64,000 bases of DNA from Aradus depressus. Taxonomy: Eukaryota > Arthropoda > Insecta > Hemiptera > Aradidae. Under the pieces are notes generated by a model. It worked only from the letters and a program-made list of their open reading frames with translations, was not told the origin of the DNA and made no database searches. Shown piece by piece: positions 54,877-63,975 of the stretch (the first letter of the stretch is position 1; each line of letters starts with the position of its first letter). A program made the translations under genes and the position numbers. The stretch spans positions 18,814,027-18,878,026 of the forward strand of contig OY759221.1 in NCBI GenBank assembly GCA_963662175.1, given 5' to 3'.

Positions 54877-55246
54877 TCAGTGGTAGAGGGCGCCGGTAGC
54901 TCAATGGTATGCGTGCTTGACTTCTGAGCTCAAGAACGTGGGTTCGTAACCCGACCGAGGCCCTTAGTTTATTTTATCTGGGAGGTAAAATAAACTTAAG
55001 CACGCCGTCCTTCGGATGGGACGTTAAGAGATGGTCCCGAGCCTGAACGTTGTCAGGTACTCGTTAAAGACCCCTACACTAGGTGAATAAAACTTTAGGG
55101 TAGGCAACATTTAGGACTCCCACAGTAGAGTCGGGCTCATGTCCATCAGAGTGAGGAAAGAGCGCTCTGGTAGTAGGTGATATGACCTCGTAGTTAAAGC
55201 CCGGGCATGAGTCATAAAACCTAACCTAAACCTAATATCAGTGGTA
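54877..55246 (+). mobile_element. SINE family S1, full-length, 9-bp duplication
   Basis: TCAGTGGTA at 54877-54885 and 55238-55246. Head, body and tail match the 53.96-kb copy with few differences. The tail is AAAACCTAACCTAAACCTAA, with three CCTAA-like units. Confidence 0.92.
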
Positions 55247-55370
55247 AAACTGAAATTAAATATAAAAATGATTAAATTCTAACAAAATAACTAACTACGT
55301 TTTATGTTTTATACATCAAATTATGTATGTAGAAGGAATTCGAGATTCTGTCGTGTAAATGAAAAATTCG

Positions 55371-55409
55371 GCCAACGTTTCGAAAACTATTCATTTCCTT
55401 CTTCAGGGT
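55371..55409 (-). ncRNA. Hammerhead ribozyme (ACGU stem III)
   Basis: CUGAAGA; stem II GGAAA / UUUUC with a 7-nt loop; GAAAC; ACGU; U then GGCC. Third stem I pair is mismatched (A-C). Confidence 0.65.
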
Positions 55410-55581
55410 CTTATAATGACTTGAGTGGATGTGTGTGGTAAAGGTGTTGTGAGTTTGTGTCCAGTATAAAGCTATGGTGTCGTGTATGTAACTGTGAACA
55501 CACATACACGACACCATAGCTTTATACTGAACACAAACTCACAACACCTTTACCACACGCATCCACTCAAGTCATTATAAG

Positions 55582-55621
55582 GCCCTGAAGAAGGAAATAA
55601 ATAGTTTTCCAAACGTAGGCC
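55582..55621 (+). ncRNA. Hammerhead motif, core-mutated
   Basis: CUGAAGA at 55585-55591 and stem I GCC / GGC are good, but GAAA reads CAAA and stem III ACGU is followed by A. Probably inactive. Confidence 0.5.
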
Positions 55622-55959
55622 AAATTTTAAATTTTTCATTTACACTACAGAACCTTGAATTCCTTCTACATTGAAAAGATACTGTCGACTCTATTAATCA
55701 TTATGATCTTATGTATTTGTAACATATAAATTAATTTATCATGTTAGAATTTAGTAATTTTAATCTTAGTTTTTACCACTAAAGAAAAACAAGACAATGT
55801 AAATACTTGAGAACAAACAAATACCTAAAGCCACGAAGATTTCTTAGTTGAAATTCCAACCCCTGTCTTACCTACCTGATGTCTCTATATGTACCGTTCG
55901 CACTCAGCAAACCTGAGATTATATTTATAACAAAATCAGTAGATATTATATACTTTTTT

Positions 55960-56050
55960 GTTTTTGTGTGGAATAAACAATATTTTAAAAAAATGGTTGT
56001 TTAATTTATTTATTACAAGTTCCACAATATGTTCGCTTTTTCAACTTGAT
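55960..56050. mobile_element. Family H end fragment
   Basis: GTGTGGAATAAACAATATTT and AAGTTCCACAATATGTTCGC resemble the end and tail of the 15-kb copy. No ribozyme. Confidence 0.4.
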
Positions 56051-56424
56051 GAGAGCATCATGTTATTGGAGCATACAACGAAAGCATGAAAGCATAAAAT
56101 GCAGTAGACAGATCAGGCACGACACGGCTATAAAGATTAAACAAAAAGGGGAGGGAGGGGGAAATAGAAGAAACACCGCACCGTTTATGTAAATCTTTAC
56201 GATGAGTTTGTATTTGAATAAAATACACCTTTGTCTTTCCTAACAAATCCATTAAATTCGTCTTTTTCTTGACTTCATGGCAGTTGGTTTTTTAAAAATT
56301 TTTGCTGAGAAAGAACTTAGGAAAAAACAACTAGTTTATATTCTTGTTAGGATGGTTACTTGGTGTATAGTATACGTTGTGCGTTGTGCATACATATAGT
56401 ATAATGTACCTACCCAGTGAGAAT

Positions 56425-56640
56425 TGATCACCTTTCGCCCTCCTCTGGCCCCTTCTTGAGTTAATTTGGCTGAAAATTATTATGTGTCGTCCTTATGTGG
56501 TTATGGATTTACAGATAAAATTTGGTACAGATAAAGTATCGATTGTTTCATTACTTGGGCAGTTATTGGGATTTTTGTGTTAATTTAGGACTCCTACAAT
56601 AGAGTTGGTCTTATGTCTTAAAGTAATAAGCGAAAGATAT
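56425..56640. mobile_element. Family T and S1 composite scrap
   Basis: CTGAAAATTATTATGTGTCG and GCAGTTATTGGGATTTTTGT (family T, minus) run into ATAGAGTTGGTCTTATGTCT (S1, plus), as at 53.7 kb. Confidence 0.5.
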
Positions 56641-56644
56641 ATAT

Positions 56645-57470
56645 TTTAATAATCCTGACGAAAAAGACACTTCCGGAAAAGTTACAAAAACTTGTTATCT
56701 TAATTTTAATTAAATTTTTAAAAACATCCACTATACTTATTTGTTCTCATAATTTCAAGTATTTATTTATTCACTTCATTTTATTTTTTAGTAGTATTGA
56801 TAATTCTAATCCATGTGTGTCAAACTCTAATAGTCAATATCTGTTTAAGTACCTAAATTATAAGTTATCTTAATGTAAACCTTCTTATGACGTATCCTAT
56901 TACCATGTTATGGTTTAACATAAATAAATATTATTATATTATATAAAGCTCGGGCATAAGTCATAATAATTAACTAACATAATTATGAGAGAAGTTTCCC
57001 AATACTTCGTATAGTTGAGAAGTTAAAAACATCGCTTTTCCAACCGGGAATTTAATTGCGATAAAATGCTTTTTCATGCTGATAAACGACAGGGACGTTA
57101 TTGCACTAAGTGCAAGTAAGGCTGACAATGAGATATTAGGAGGCTTGCAGCCTTTCCTATAAAGATAACACACTTTCTCACTTAGTTCACCTTATCAGTG
57201 AGACTCAACTCACTTAGTGATCCCACTCACTATTTACTCCTACTTCGGACAAACATAAAAGTAATCCTCTCCTTGGATAACATGAGAAACACACCGTGAG
57301 AAACACTCGGCAACACTTTTATTAAAGAGCCCACAATAGATAAAGTCGGTTACAGGAAACGTCGTTCTCGTTATTTTTTATACAATTGCCCTATTAAATT
57401 TTATGTCTTTGACAGTTGTACTAACATAAAAACTTGGAAAAAACACGCAAGACTTTGTTAATGTCTATAT
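56645..57470. other. AT-rich DNA, no gene seen
   Basis: AATCCTGACGAAAAAGACAC near 56650 repeats a word seen at 53912 and 53590, an extension of the composite repeat. Otherwise unassigned. Confidence 0.4.
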
Positions 57471-57475
57471 GAAGT

Positions 57476-57725
57476 GGCGGTAGACCAGAGCTTACTGAGC
57501 TCAAGTTCGCGGGTTCGAAACCTGACTAAGGCTCTAAAGTGTTTTTAACTGGAACGTCCCACCCAAGCCTGTACAATGCCAGGTACTCGTTAAAGATCCT
57601 ATCGTGACTAAACCTCGGTGGCAAAATTTAGGATCCCCACAGTAGTCGGGCTCATGTCCACCAGAATGACGAAAGAGCGCTCTGTTGGTAGGCGATAAGA
57701 CCTTGTAGTAAAGCCCAGTATATTA
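57476..57725 (+). mobile_element. SINE family S1, diverged
   Basis: Head partly lost, B box GGGTTCGAAACC intact, body shortened, tail AAAGCCCAGTATATTAACT mutated. Confidence 0.7.
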
Positions 57726-57867
57726 ACTAACTGTGATTAGTAATAACATACTAATAAAAAATTAAATTAAATGAATAAATAATGACTTGAAAATATATAA
57801 GTCCAAAAATAATATTAATTTATTATATATTATTTATGTAAGCAACAGAATACGACATACGGCAGGT

Positions 57868-58035
57868 ATACGAGTTTTTGTGTTAAGCCTCCCCCTCACC
57901 TCCCCCTTGCATTTGGCCAATTTGGCTGAAAATCAATAAATGTCTTTTGGGGTTCTGAAAACACATATAAAATTTCTTGTCGATAAATTCATTCTATCGT
58001 GTTCATAGACATAAACACATGTAGACAAACAGGAT
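57868..58035 (-). mobile_element. Family T fragment
   Basis: One and a half units (TTTTTGTGTTAAGCCTCCCC; CATTCTATCGTGTTCATAGA). Confidence 0.65.
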
Positions 58036-58044
58036 TTTTTAGCA

Positions 58045-58172
58045 ATATGCAGACTTAACATTTTTTGCACACTTTATAAAAAAATAAAGAGAAAACGTAC
58101 GTTTTTTAAAAAAAATTGTCTATTTAGAAAATATATAGGTACAATAATATGGGAGTGCTGTCGGTATTGCTA
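58045..58172 (-). mobile_element. Family H fragment, truncated in the ribozyme
   Basis: Tail TATGCAGACTTAACATTTTT and arm GTCTATTTAGAAAATATATA, then TGGGAGTGCTGTCGGTATTG. The hammerhead is cut at stem II where an S1 fragment begins. Confidence 0.6.
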
Positions 58173-58268
58173 ACTCTACCCTCGGCGAATAAACCTGGGT
58201 AAGCAAAATTTAGAACATCATGTTCACCAGAGCGACGAAAGAGCGCTCTGGTAGTGAGGTCAGGCCTG
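58173..58268 (+). mobile_element. SINE family S1 fragment
   Basis: CGGCGAATAAACCTGG to GAGCGCTCTGGTAG. Part of the 3' half only. Confidence 0.55.
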
Positions 58269-58434
58269 TCTTTTATGCCGTCTATAATATAACAACCAAT
58301 ATTTTTGCTAATTTTCTTCATTATTTCTGAACAAATTCAAAGTTAGGCTTGTGTTGCAGTGAATTGTTTCAACTTTCCTTCTCTTGAATTCGGTGTTCTC
58401 TTACCTTTAGGTATCAACTGCTATTATAAACTTC

Positions 58435-58760
58435 TTCACTTTTAACTGCTAGCTTAGAGGTTGAGTGCTTGCCTTTTGAGCTCAAGTTTGCGGGTTCGAA
58501 ACCCGACCGAGACATGTTTTTTTATCTGGGAAGTGAAACAACTTATGCACGCCATCCTTCGGAGAAGCAACGATCCCGAGACTGTACAATGTCAGATACT
58601 ATTAAAGACCCCTACGCTAGGTAACTAAACCTGGTTGGGCAAAATCTAAGCTTCCCACAGTAGAGTCGGGGTGAAGTTTAACAAAGCGACGAAATAGCGC
58701 TTTGGTGGAGGCGATATGACCCTAGAGTTAAAGCCCGGGCATGAGTCTCAATAACTAACG
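58435..58760 (+). mobile_element. SINE family S1, diverged full-length
   Basis: A box degraded (TAGCTTAGAGG), B box GGGTTCGAAACCC intact, tail CCCGGGCATGAGTCTCAATA then ACTAAC. Confidence 0.8.
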
Positions 58761-59029
58761 TTATGAGGTGCATTTATTGTTAAATTCAAGATTAATAATG
58801 AGCAACAGTGGACTTAAGTAATATAGCGCCAAAAATCGCTAAGTACTTGTACACATTTTGTTTTGTGTGTGCTTGAAAACTTCGTTTTGGTGTCTGTTTT
58901 CTTTCAGTTACTTCTTCAGATGACTTTTTGATTGTATCTTCTTTACAACCAATGTATGTATTTGATCATTCAAATAAAACTAGACAACAATGAATGTCCG
59001 AACGCATTTCTGCGATCTGTGTCGAAATA

Positions 59030-59200
59030 CTGGAAAGCTAACAAAATACAAAAAAGCAAAGAACTTGTTTAACTTTTATATTGTCCAATTTCAGAAAAAT
59101 ATATACATCAAGTGGTACACAGGTACACAGGTACACCGGTACCGTCATCGCCAACTCAGAGTTGAAAAGAATTACCGTGAACCGAAACCTGTTCACTTCA
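59030..59200. mobile_element. Possible family H relative, ribozyme lost
   Basis: TTGTTTAACTTTTATATTGT with CAATTTCAGAAAAATATATA matches 62.40 kb. Followed by a short ACAGGTACAC repeat (59115-59140). The box order of a hammerhead is not preserved. Confidence 0.35.
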
Positions 59201-59399
59201 TGTATACGACGTAGTCACTTAGTGAAATCAGTAGTTTCATGAAAAAACAAGGCATTTCATGAACTTCCGCCATATTGTGAAATTACATTAAATGCCTAGG
59301 CTCTTCATGAAATGACGATGATAGAGGTTATAAGCTATTTTTTATCTCACTTCAGTGTTAAATTCAAAGCCAAAATAGTTGAACAAATTGTGTTTCGCG

Positions 59400-59528
59400 A
59401 TGGATAAAGATGAAGAGCTATTTTTCAATCATAATAATGCATATTATAGCTCAAATCTAAACAAATATCCATATTCAATAGAACAACTAAGAAAGGCACG
59501 AGCACCTATCACTCTGTCAAGAAAATAA
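59400..59528 (+). other. Short ATG frame after an inverted-repeat-like region
   Basis: Frame starts MDKDEELFFNHNNAYY and ends LSRK* after 42 residues. Upstream, ATTTCATGAA words recur (59228-59310), which could be the end of a DNA transposon. Nothing recognised. Confidence 0.2.
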
Positions 59529-59529
59529 A

Positions 59530-60250
59530 AACAAAAATATTAATATTTTTGAATATGAAACAGGATTTTTTTATTATTTTTGATCAATTAGAAGGAAATT
59601 CCGTTTCCAAATGGAGGGTTTCGTCTAACATAAACATTTTTAGTTGAAGTTTATATTTTCTTATTGTTTCTATTGTCATCAAGAAATGGGGAAGCGCATT
59701 AAAAAAATTAATTAATAGCAAAAAGTTTCTAGAAGGTATTAATCGTACAAAAATTTTTTATATCATGGAGAATTATAAATAATTAATTCTAATTTTAATA
59801 GAGGAGAAAGGGAGTAGTTAATAGAAAGGGTGAGCTAGAAAGGTAGAGCGCCTGCGACATGAGGAATGCACGAACTGAATGTGTTGCTGGTTTAATCTGT
59901 GTGCTAGTTAGAAGGAGCTACAGAGTTCCTAATGCCCTTAGCCTACCTCTCAACAAGGCACCTACCTCTTCTTGTGTAAATTCAATGTCACTACATCTAC
60001 ACAATCTACAACAACTTGGCACATTACATTGTTTTCACCAGAATACATTATAAGGAGCAGAATTACTTTTGTTATTATTTCTCTTATCTATTTATTTATT
60101 GCCAACAACTAAACATTTAATTGTATTAGTTCTATTGTTTATTCAGCTTTGTACTTTATTGCATGAAGGAGACAAAAGCGGTGGAAGACTCAATTGGTAT
60201 TCCACTTTCCAATAAGTCTTATCTCCATTCTCATTATAGTACAAAAGAAC
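59530..60250. other. AT-rich DNA, no gene seen
   Basis: The 64-codon plus frame at 59859 has no recognisable motif. Confidence 0.4.
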
Positions 60251-60254
60251 ATAA

Positions 60255-60725
60255 ACTGAGCCAAGGAACGCTATAGGGGTAGGTACTTAACTTTGGGACA
60301 ATTATAAAACTGGGCCAAGGAACAGTATAGGGGTAGGTACTTAACTTTGGGACAATTATAAAACTGAGCCAAGGAACAGTATAGGGGTAGGTACTTAACT
60401 TTGGGACAATTATAAAACTGGGCCAAGGAACAATATAGGGGTAGGTACTTAACTTTGGGACAATTATAAAACTGGGCCAAGGAACAGTATAGGGGTAGGT
60501 ACTTAACTTTGGGACAATTATAAAACTGAGCCAAGGAACAGTATAGGGGTAGGTACTTAACTTTGGGACAATTATAAAACTGGGCCAAGGAACAATATAG
60601 GGGTAGGTACTTAACTTTGGGACAATTATAAAACTGGGCCAAGGAACAATATAGGAGTAGGTACTTAACTTTGGGACAATTATAAAACTGGGCCAAGGAA
60701 CAGTATAGGGGGTAGGTACTCAACT
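60255..60725 (+). repeat. 54-bp minisatellite, about 8.5 units
   Basis: Unit: GGGCCAAGGAACAGTATAGG, GGTAGGTACTTAACTTTGGG, ACAATTATAAAACT. Units differ at one to three sites (G/A at the GGGCC start, AGTA/AATA). The period is 18 codons, which alone explains the 150-codon minus-strand open frame. Confidence 0.95.
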
Positions 60726-60789
60726 TTATTATAATACAGCAATTCCTTCATCAGTAAGGCTGTATGCTTGGGATTGTTGTTCTGTTGTT

Positions 60790-61010
60790 GGGAGTTGGAA
60801 TCAGAGGGGAGATCAACTCATAAATTCCAATAAATGCCGATATAATGAATGTATCGATGTAAAATTTTATATTTAATTCAAAACCTATTAATTTTCCGCG
60901 AAATCAGTTGGGGCTCAAAGTTTTAGCCGAACGGTCGATCGAAATTGATTAAAAAATTGTTTATTTTCTGCTAAGGAAATACATAGCCGGTGATTCATCG
61001 ACGAATTTTT
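60790..61010 (+). mobile_element. Family T, right part
   Basis: One and a half units and right end ACATAGCCGGTGATTCATCG. Confidence 0.65.
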
Positions 61011-61014
61011 TATT

Positions 61015-62395
61015 TATTTCATTTTATTTTTAAGTTGGTTGTCTTGTTCAATCATCTGAGTTATATGGAAAAAAATAAATAAAAAAACTAGTGTTGATAA
61101 GTGTTTGTTGAAGATAAGGGAGCGAAGGAGGGGAAAGACGCTTCCACAGAATGTTTATGAAGGGACGACACCTGAGGAGACTGAAATAAGGTAGGTTGGC
61201 CTCGTTTCAGACGAGAAGGAAGTCTCGTAAACCAACACCTAACCTAGTCTAGGATAGCGCTCCAGTCAAGGCTAGCCTAGAGATAGAAGGGATTTTATAG
61301 CGCCCTACATACAACGGAAATATAAGTTGAGTCTTGAGAGAAAAGTTTCAAAAATATGTCCGTGAGAAAGGGGTTCCAGATTTTATTAATAATAATATTT
61401 ATTTCTGTTAAACTATAACTTGGTAATTGGATACGTCATATTAAAATAACGTATAAATGTTATCACTATAATATAGTGTGTATATTATACACATATTATA
61501 TATATGATGTAAAACATAACCAGAATTAAAAAATAAATTGTAAAAATGACAAATATGAGAATAAAAAATAAAAATAAATAATAGCCCCAGTATAAAATTA
61601 AATTTTGGGAATATGAAGTTTAATAAGGAAGTAATTTTGAGAATAAAACTTAGTTCTATTTCCAATTTAAATTTTGAGAAAATCGAATTTAAAAAAGATA
61701 ATTGTAAAACAAGATCCAGCCTGATAATATCAAATTATAGGAAGATACATTTAAAAAAAATATGTTTTATAAAATATTTTAATTATTGAGAAGGCTTCGG
61801 CATGAGGGAGGGGAGAGAGCTGGTCTAGCTCCACGGGTGTTTACGTCTGTCTGTCCTGGAAACTGTTTGATCTCCGTTTGACCAGAAGGTGTGAATACGA
61901 ATATAATCATATTCAAAGGTGTGAATATGAATATATTCGTATTCATAATTATTAATTTTTGTGAATGCATTCGTATTCGTATTTCCGATTAAGAATACGC
62001 CCATCCCTGGTTCGTTGATCGATTTATACGATAGGATATTTTACGTGTACACAACCTCAAACCATACACTTAAATTGAGTTGGAGTTGTAACTCAACTCG
62101 AACAGGGAATGGCTCTATTCCCATCTACATTTCAGCCACGTTTGTAAAAGTTTTGTAAATCGGAATTCTAAGTTGGTGAGACCATTTCGGGAAGTGTTCG
62201 ACTAAGTTCCACTCACACTTTATTCAAACTCAGGACTGAAATCCACAGAGCATCCATGGAACAAATCAAGAAAGCTGAAGTTTTATTCCATTGACAATGG
62301 CATGGACCAGTAATTATATATTTTCTGAGAGATCCAATTGAAGAATTTTTTTTATTTTTAAACATTTAACCTTCTTTTACGAAGTAAATAAAAAC
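61015..62395. other. No gene seen
   Basis: 61880-61960 holds a small GTGAATAYGAATATA duplication. Otherwise AT-rich and unassigned. Confidence 0.4.
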
Positions 62396-62397
62396 GA

Positions 62398-62500
62398 AGA
62401 ACTTGTTTAACGTTTATATTGTCTAATTCCACAAAAATATATATATAAAGTGTACTAATCTCGGCTAATGGCATCGTCAACACAAAGTTCAAAAGTGATA
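62398..62500. mobile_element. Possible family H relative, degenerate hammerhead
   Basis: TTGTTTAACGTTTATATTGT and CTAATTCCACAAAAATATAT, then a minus-strand sequence UUGACGAUGCC...GAGAUUAGU that resembles a hammerhead but lacks a sound stem II and has GAGA for GAAA. Confidence 0.35.
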
Positions 62501-63014
62501 TTTAAGTTTGTTATGTTGTCATACTTATACAATTCTCAGGTTATCTGAAATTACTTAAGACTGTGACACCCTGTCCCCTAGGGAAGAAGGAGGAGTTATA
62601 ATAGTAAAAAATAAAAAAGTTTATAATAGGTAGAATACATAATATATATTAGAAGAAATATTTTTAGTTCACCAGCTATACGAAGTGTAGGGGGAATTAC
62701 GTAATAGGTCGAAAATTCGATGAGGAGTTTTCAACGGAATTTCATGTTTTCCGACCTCTAAATTCCAAAGTTGAAAAAACAAAATGTCTGTCTGTCTGTG
62801 TGTATGTGAACATGATAATTCCCGATAGAATGAATGTATCAAAACGAAATTTTATATGTGAATCCAGAACCCTCTAACGACGACACCTATTGATTTTCAG
62901 CCAAATCTACAGAAGGAAAAAGAGAGAATAGGGAGAAAGCTTAACAAAAAAACTCTAATAACTGCCGATAGAATAAATATATTGACAGGAAATTTTATAT
63001 AGTGTGACCAAAAA

Positions 63015-63253
63015 CCTCTTAAGAACATAATTTATGGTTTCCAGATTTACTTTGTGAAGCTCCATTCTAGGAATAGATAATTAAAATACACAATTTCTAA
63101 AATCAAACTTCTCTATATATTCTCAAATACTCAACTAGTTTCGCCGTACTCTTGATAATGCCTTAACACGGCGAAACTAGTTGAGTATTTGAGAATATAT
63201 AATGATTTGACAAAGAAATTGTGTATTTTAATTATCTAGTCCTCTTAAGAACA
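63015..63253. mobile_element. Family H element, variant core, 13-bp duplication
   Basis: CCTCTTAAGAACA at 63015-63027 and 63241-63253. The uninterrupted family T unit elsewhere confirms that 63028-63240 (213 bp) is an insertion. A one-sided tail of about 46 bp is followed by inverted arms (63074-63146, 63169-63238). It carries one hammerhead-like motif with UUGAUAA in place of CUGAUGA. Confidence 0.82.
63147..63187 (+). ncRNA. Hammerhead-like motif, U3/A8 variant core
   Basis: Stem I UACUC / GAGUA, 5 bp; core UUGAUAA (63152-63158); stem II GCC / GGC with a 7-nt loop; GAA at 63173-63175; self-complementary ACUAGU (63176-63181); expected cleavage after U63182. All three stems differ in sequence from the 13.95-kb motif yet keep pairing, and both share the same two core changes. 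Confidence 0.6.
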
Positions 63254-63605
63254 ACACCTATCGATTTTCAGCCAAATCGGCCAAAGGGAAGAAGGAATAA
63301 GGGGAGAGGTTGAAATCAAAAACCCCAATAACTGCCGGAAAAATGAATGTATCGACTTGAAATTTCATATTTAAAGTCAAAACCCAATGAGGACATAATC
63401 AGTTAAATTTCAGCGATATCGGTTGAACGGAAGGGAGGTTCAGGAGAGGAGGCTCAATTCAAAAACCCTAATAACTGACGATGTAATGAATTTATCGACA
63501 CAGCATTTAATATGAAGATGGCTGATGTAGTGAGAAGTGATTATTTCACAGGATGTCAAATATAAGATAGTCTGACCTCTCACAGATTTTTATTGGTAGT
63601 AATAT

Positions 63606-63639
63606 CTAGCCGGCTTTCGAGGTTTCCCTCATCATCAGG
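63606..63639 (-). ncRNA. Hammerhead ribozyme (AGCCGGCU stem III)
   Basis: CUGAUGA (63638-63632); stem II GAGG-GAAA-CCUC; GAAA; self-complementary AGCCGGCU; cleavage expected after A. Stem I is G-C plus an outer CAGA / UCUG pairing across an internal loop, as at 40.9 kb. Confidence 0.75.
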
Positions 63640-63941
63640 CAGTCTGATAAAAAATTAAAAAATTTGAATAAAACTAAATAATATAATAAAAATAAATAAA
63701 TAACAATCTAAAACATTAACAATTTAAAATATCATGGATGGGGACAGAAGAATTATTCCTGTCCACCATCTGAGTCACAACTCAAGAGAGACTCAAGAGT
63801 TGTGACTCAGATGGTGGACAGGAATAACTCTTCTGTCCCCATCCATGATATTTTAAATTGTTAATGTTTTAGATTGTTATTTATTTATTTTTATTATATA
63901 ATTTAGTTTTATTCAATTTTTTTAAATTTTTTATCAGACTG

Positions 63942-63975
63942 CCTGATGATGAGGGAAACCTCGAAAGACGGCTAG
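63942..63975 (+). ncRNA. Hammerhead ribozyme, stem III mutated
   Basis: CUGAUGA at 63943-63949, same GNRA-capped stem II, GAAA at 63963-63966, but stem III is AGACGGCU, one mismatch from self-complementary. Confidence 0.68.

Larger units (their letters stand above)
55321..55716. mobile_element. Family H element, ACGU subfamily
   Basis: TTATGTAT at both edges (55321-55328, 55709-55716) is a plausible 8-bp duplication. Arms 55328-55489 and 55502-55670 with a 12-bp spacer. The tail is on the right (TTGAAAAGATACTGTCGACT). Two hammerhead motifs. Confidence 0.72.
62669..63525 (+). mobile_element. Family T element, 5 units, interrupted by family H
   Basis: Left end CACCAGCTATACGAAGTGTA, then GTTTTCAACGGAATTTCATG and units at about 62820, 62955, 63310 and 63475. 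The third unit is broken by the 63028-63240 insertion. Truncated before the right hairpin. Confidence 0.8.

Noticed and set aside
3557..58500. tRNA genes
   Set aside because: A and B boxes belong to SINE heads. The cloverleaf arms do not close properly and each is followed by the same SINE body.
58880..58940. Hammerhead on the minus strand (CUGAAGAAGUAACUGAAAG)
   Set aside because: No stable stem II between the boxes, no palindromic stem III and no stem I closure.
59115..59145. CRISPR-like short repeats (ACAGGTACAC)
   Set aside because: Three abutting 10-bp units with no spacers; eukaryotic context.
60271..60723. 150-residue minus-strand open frame
   Set aside because: It is produced by a 54-bp tandem repeat whose period is a multiple of three. 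No start context and no protein features.
8101..62720. loxP/FRT-like words (ATACGAAGTTAT-like) at family T ends
   Set aside because: The resemblance is to a short hairpin CTATACGAAGTATAG; the 8-bp spacer and second arm of a recombinase site are absent.
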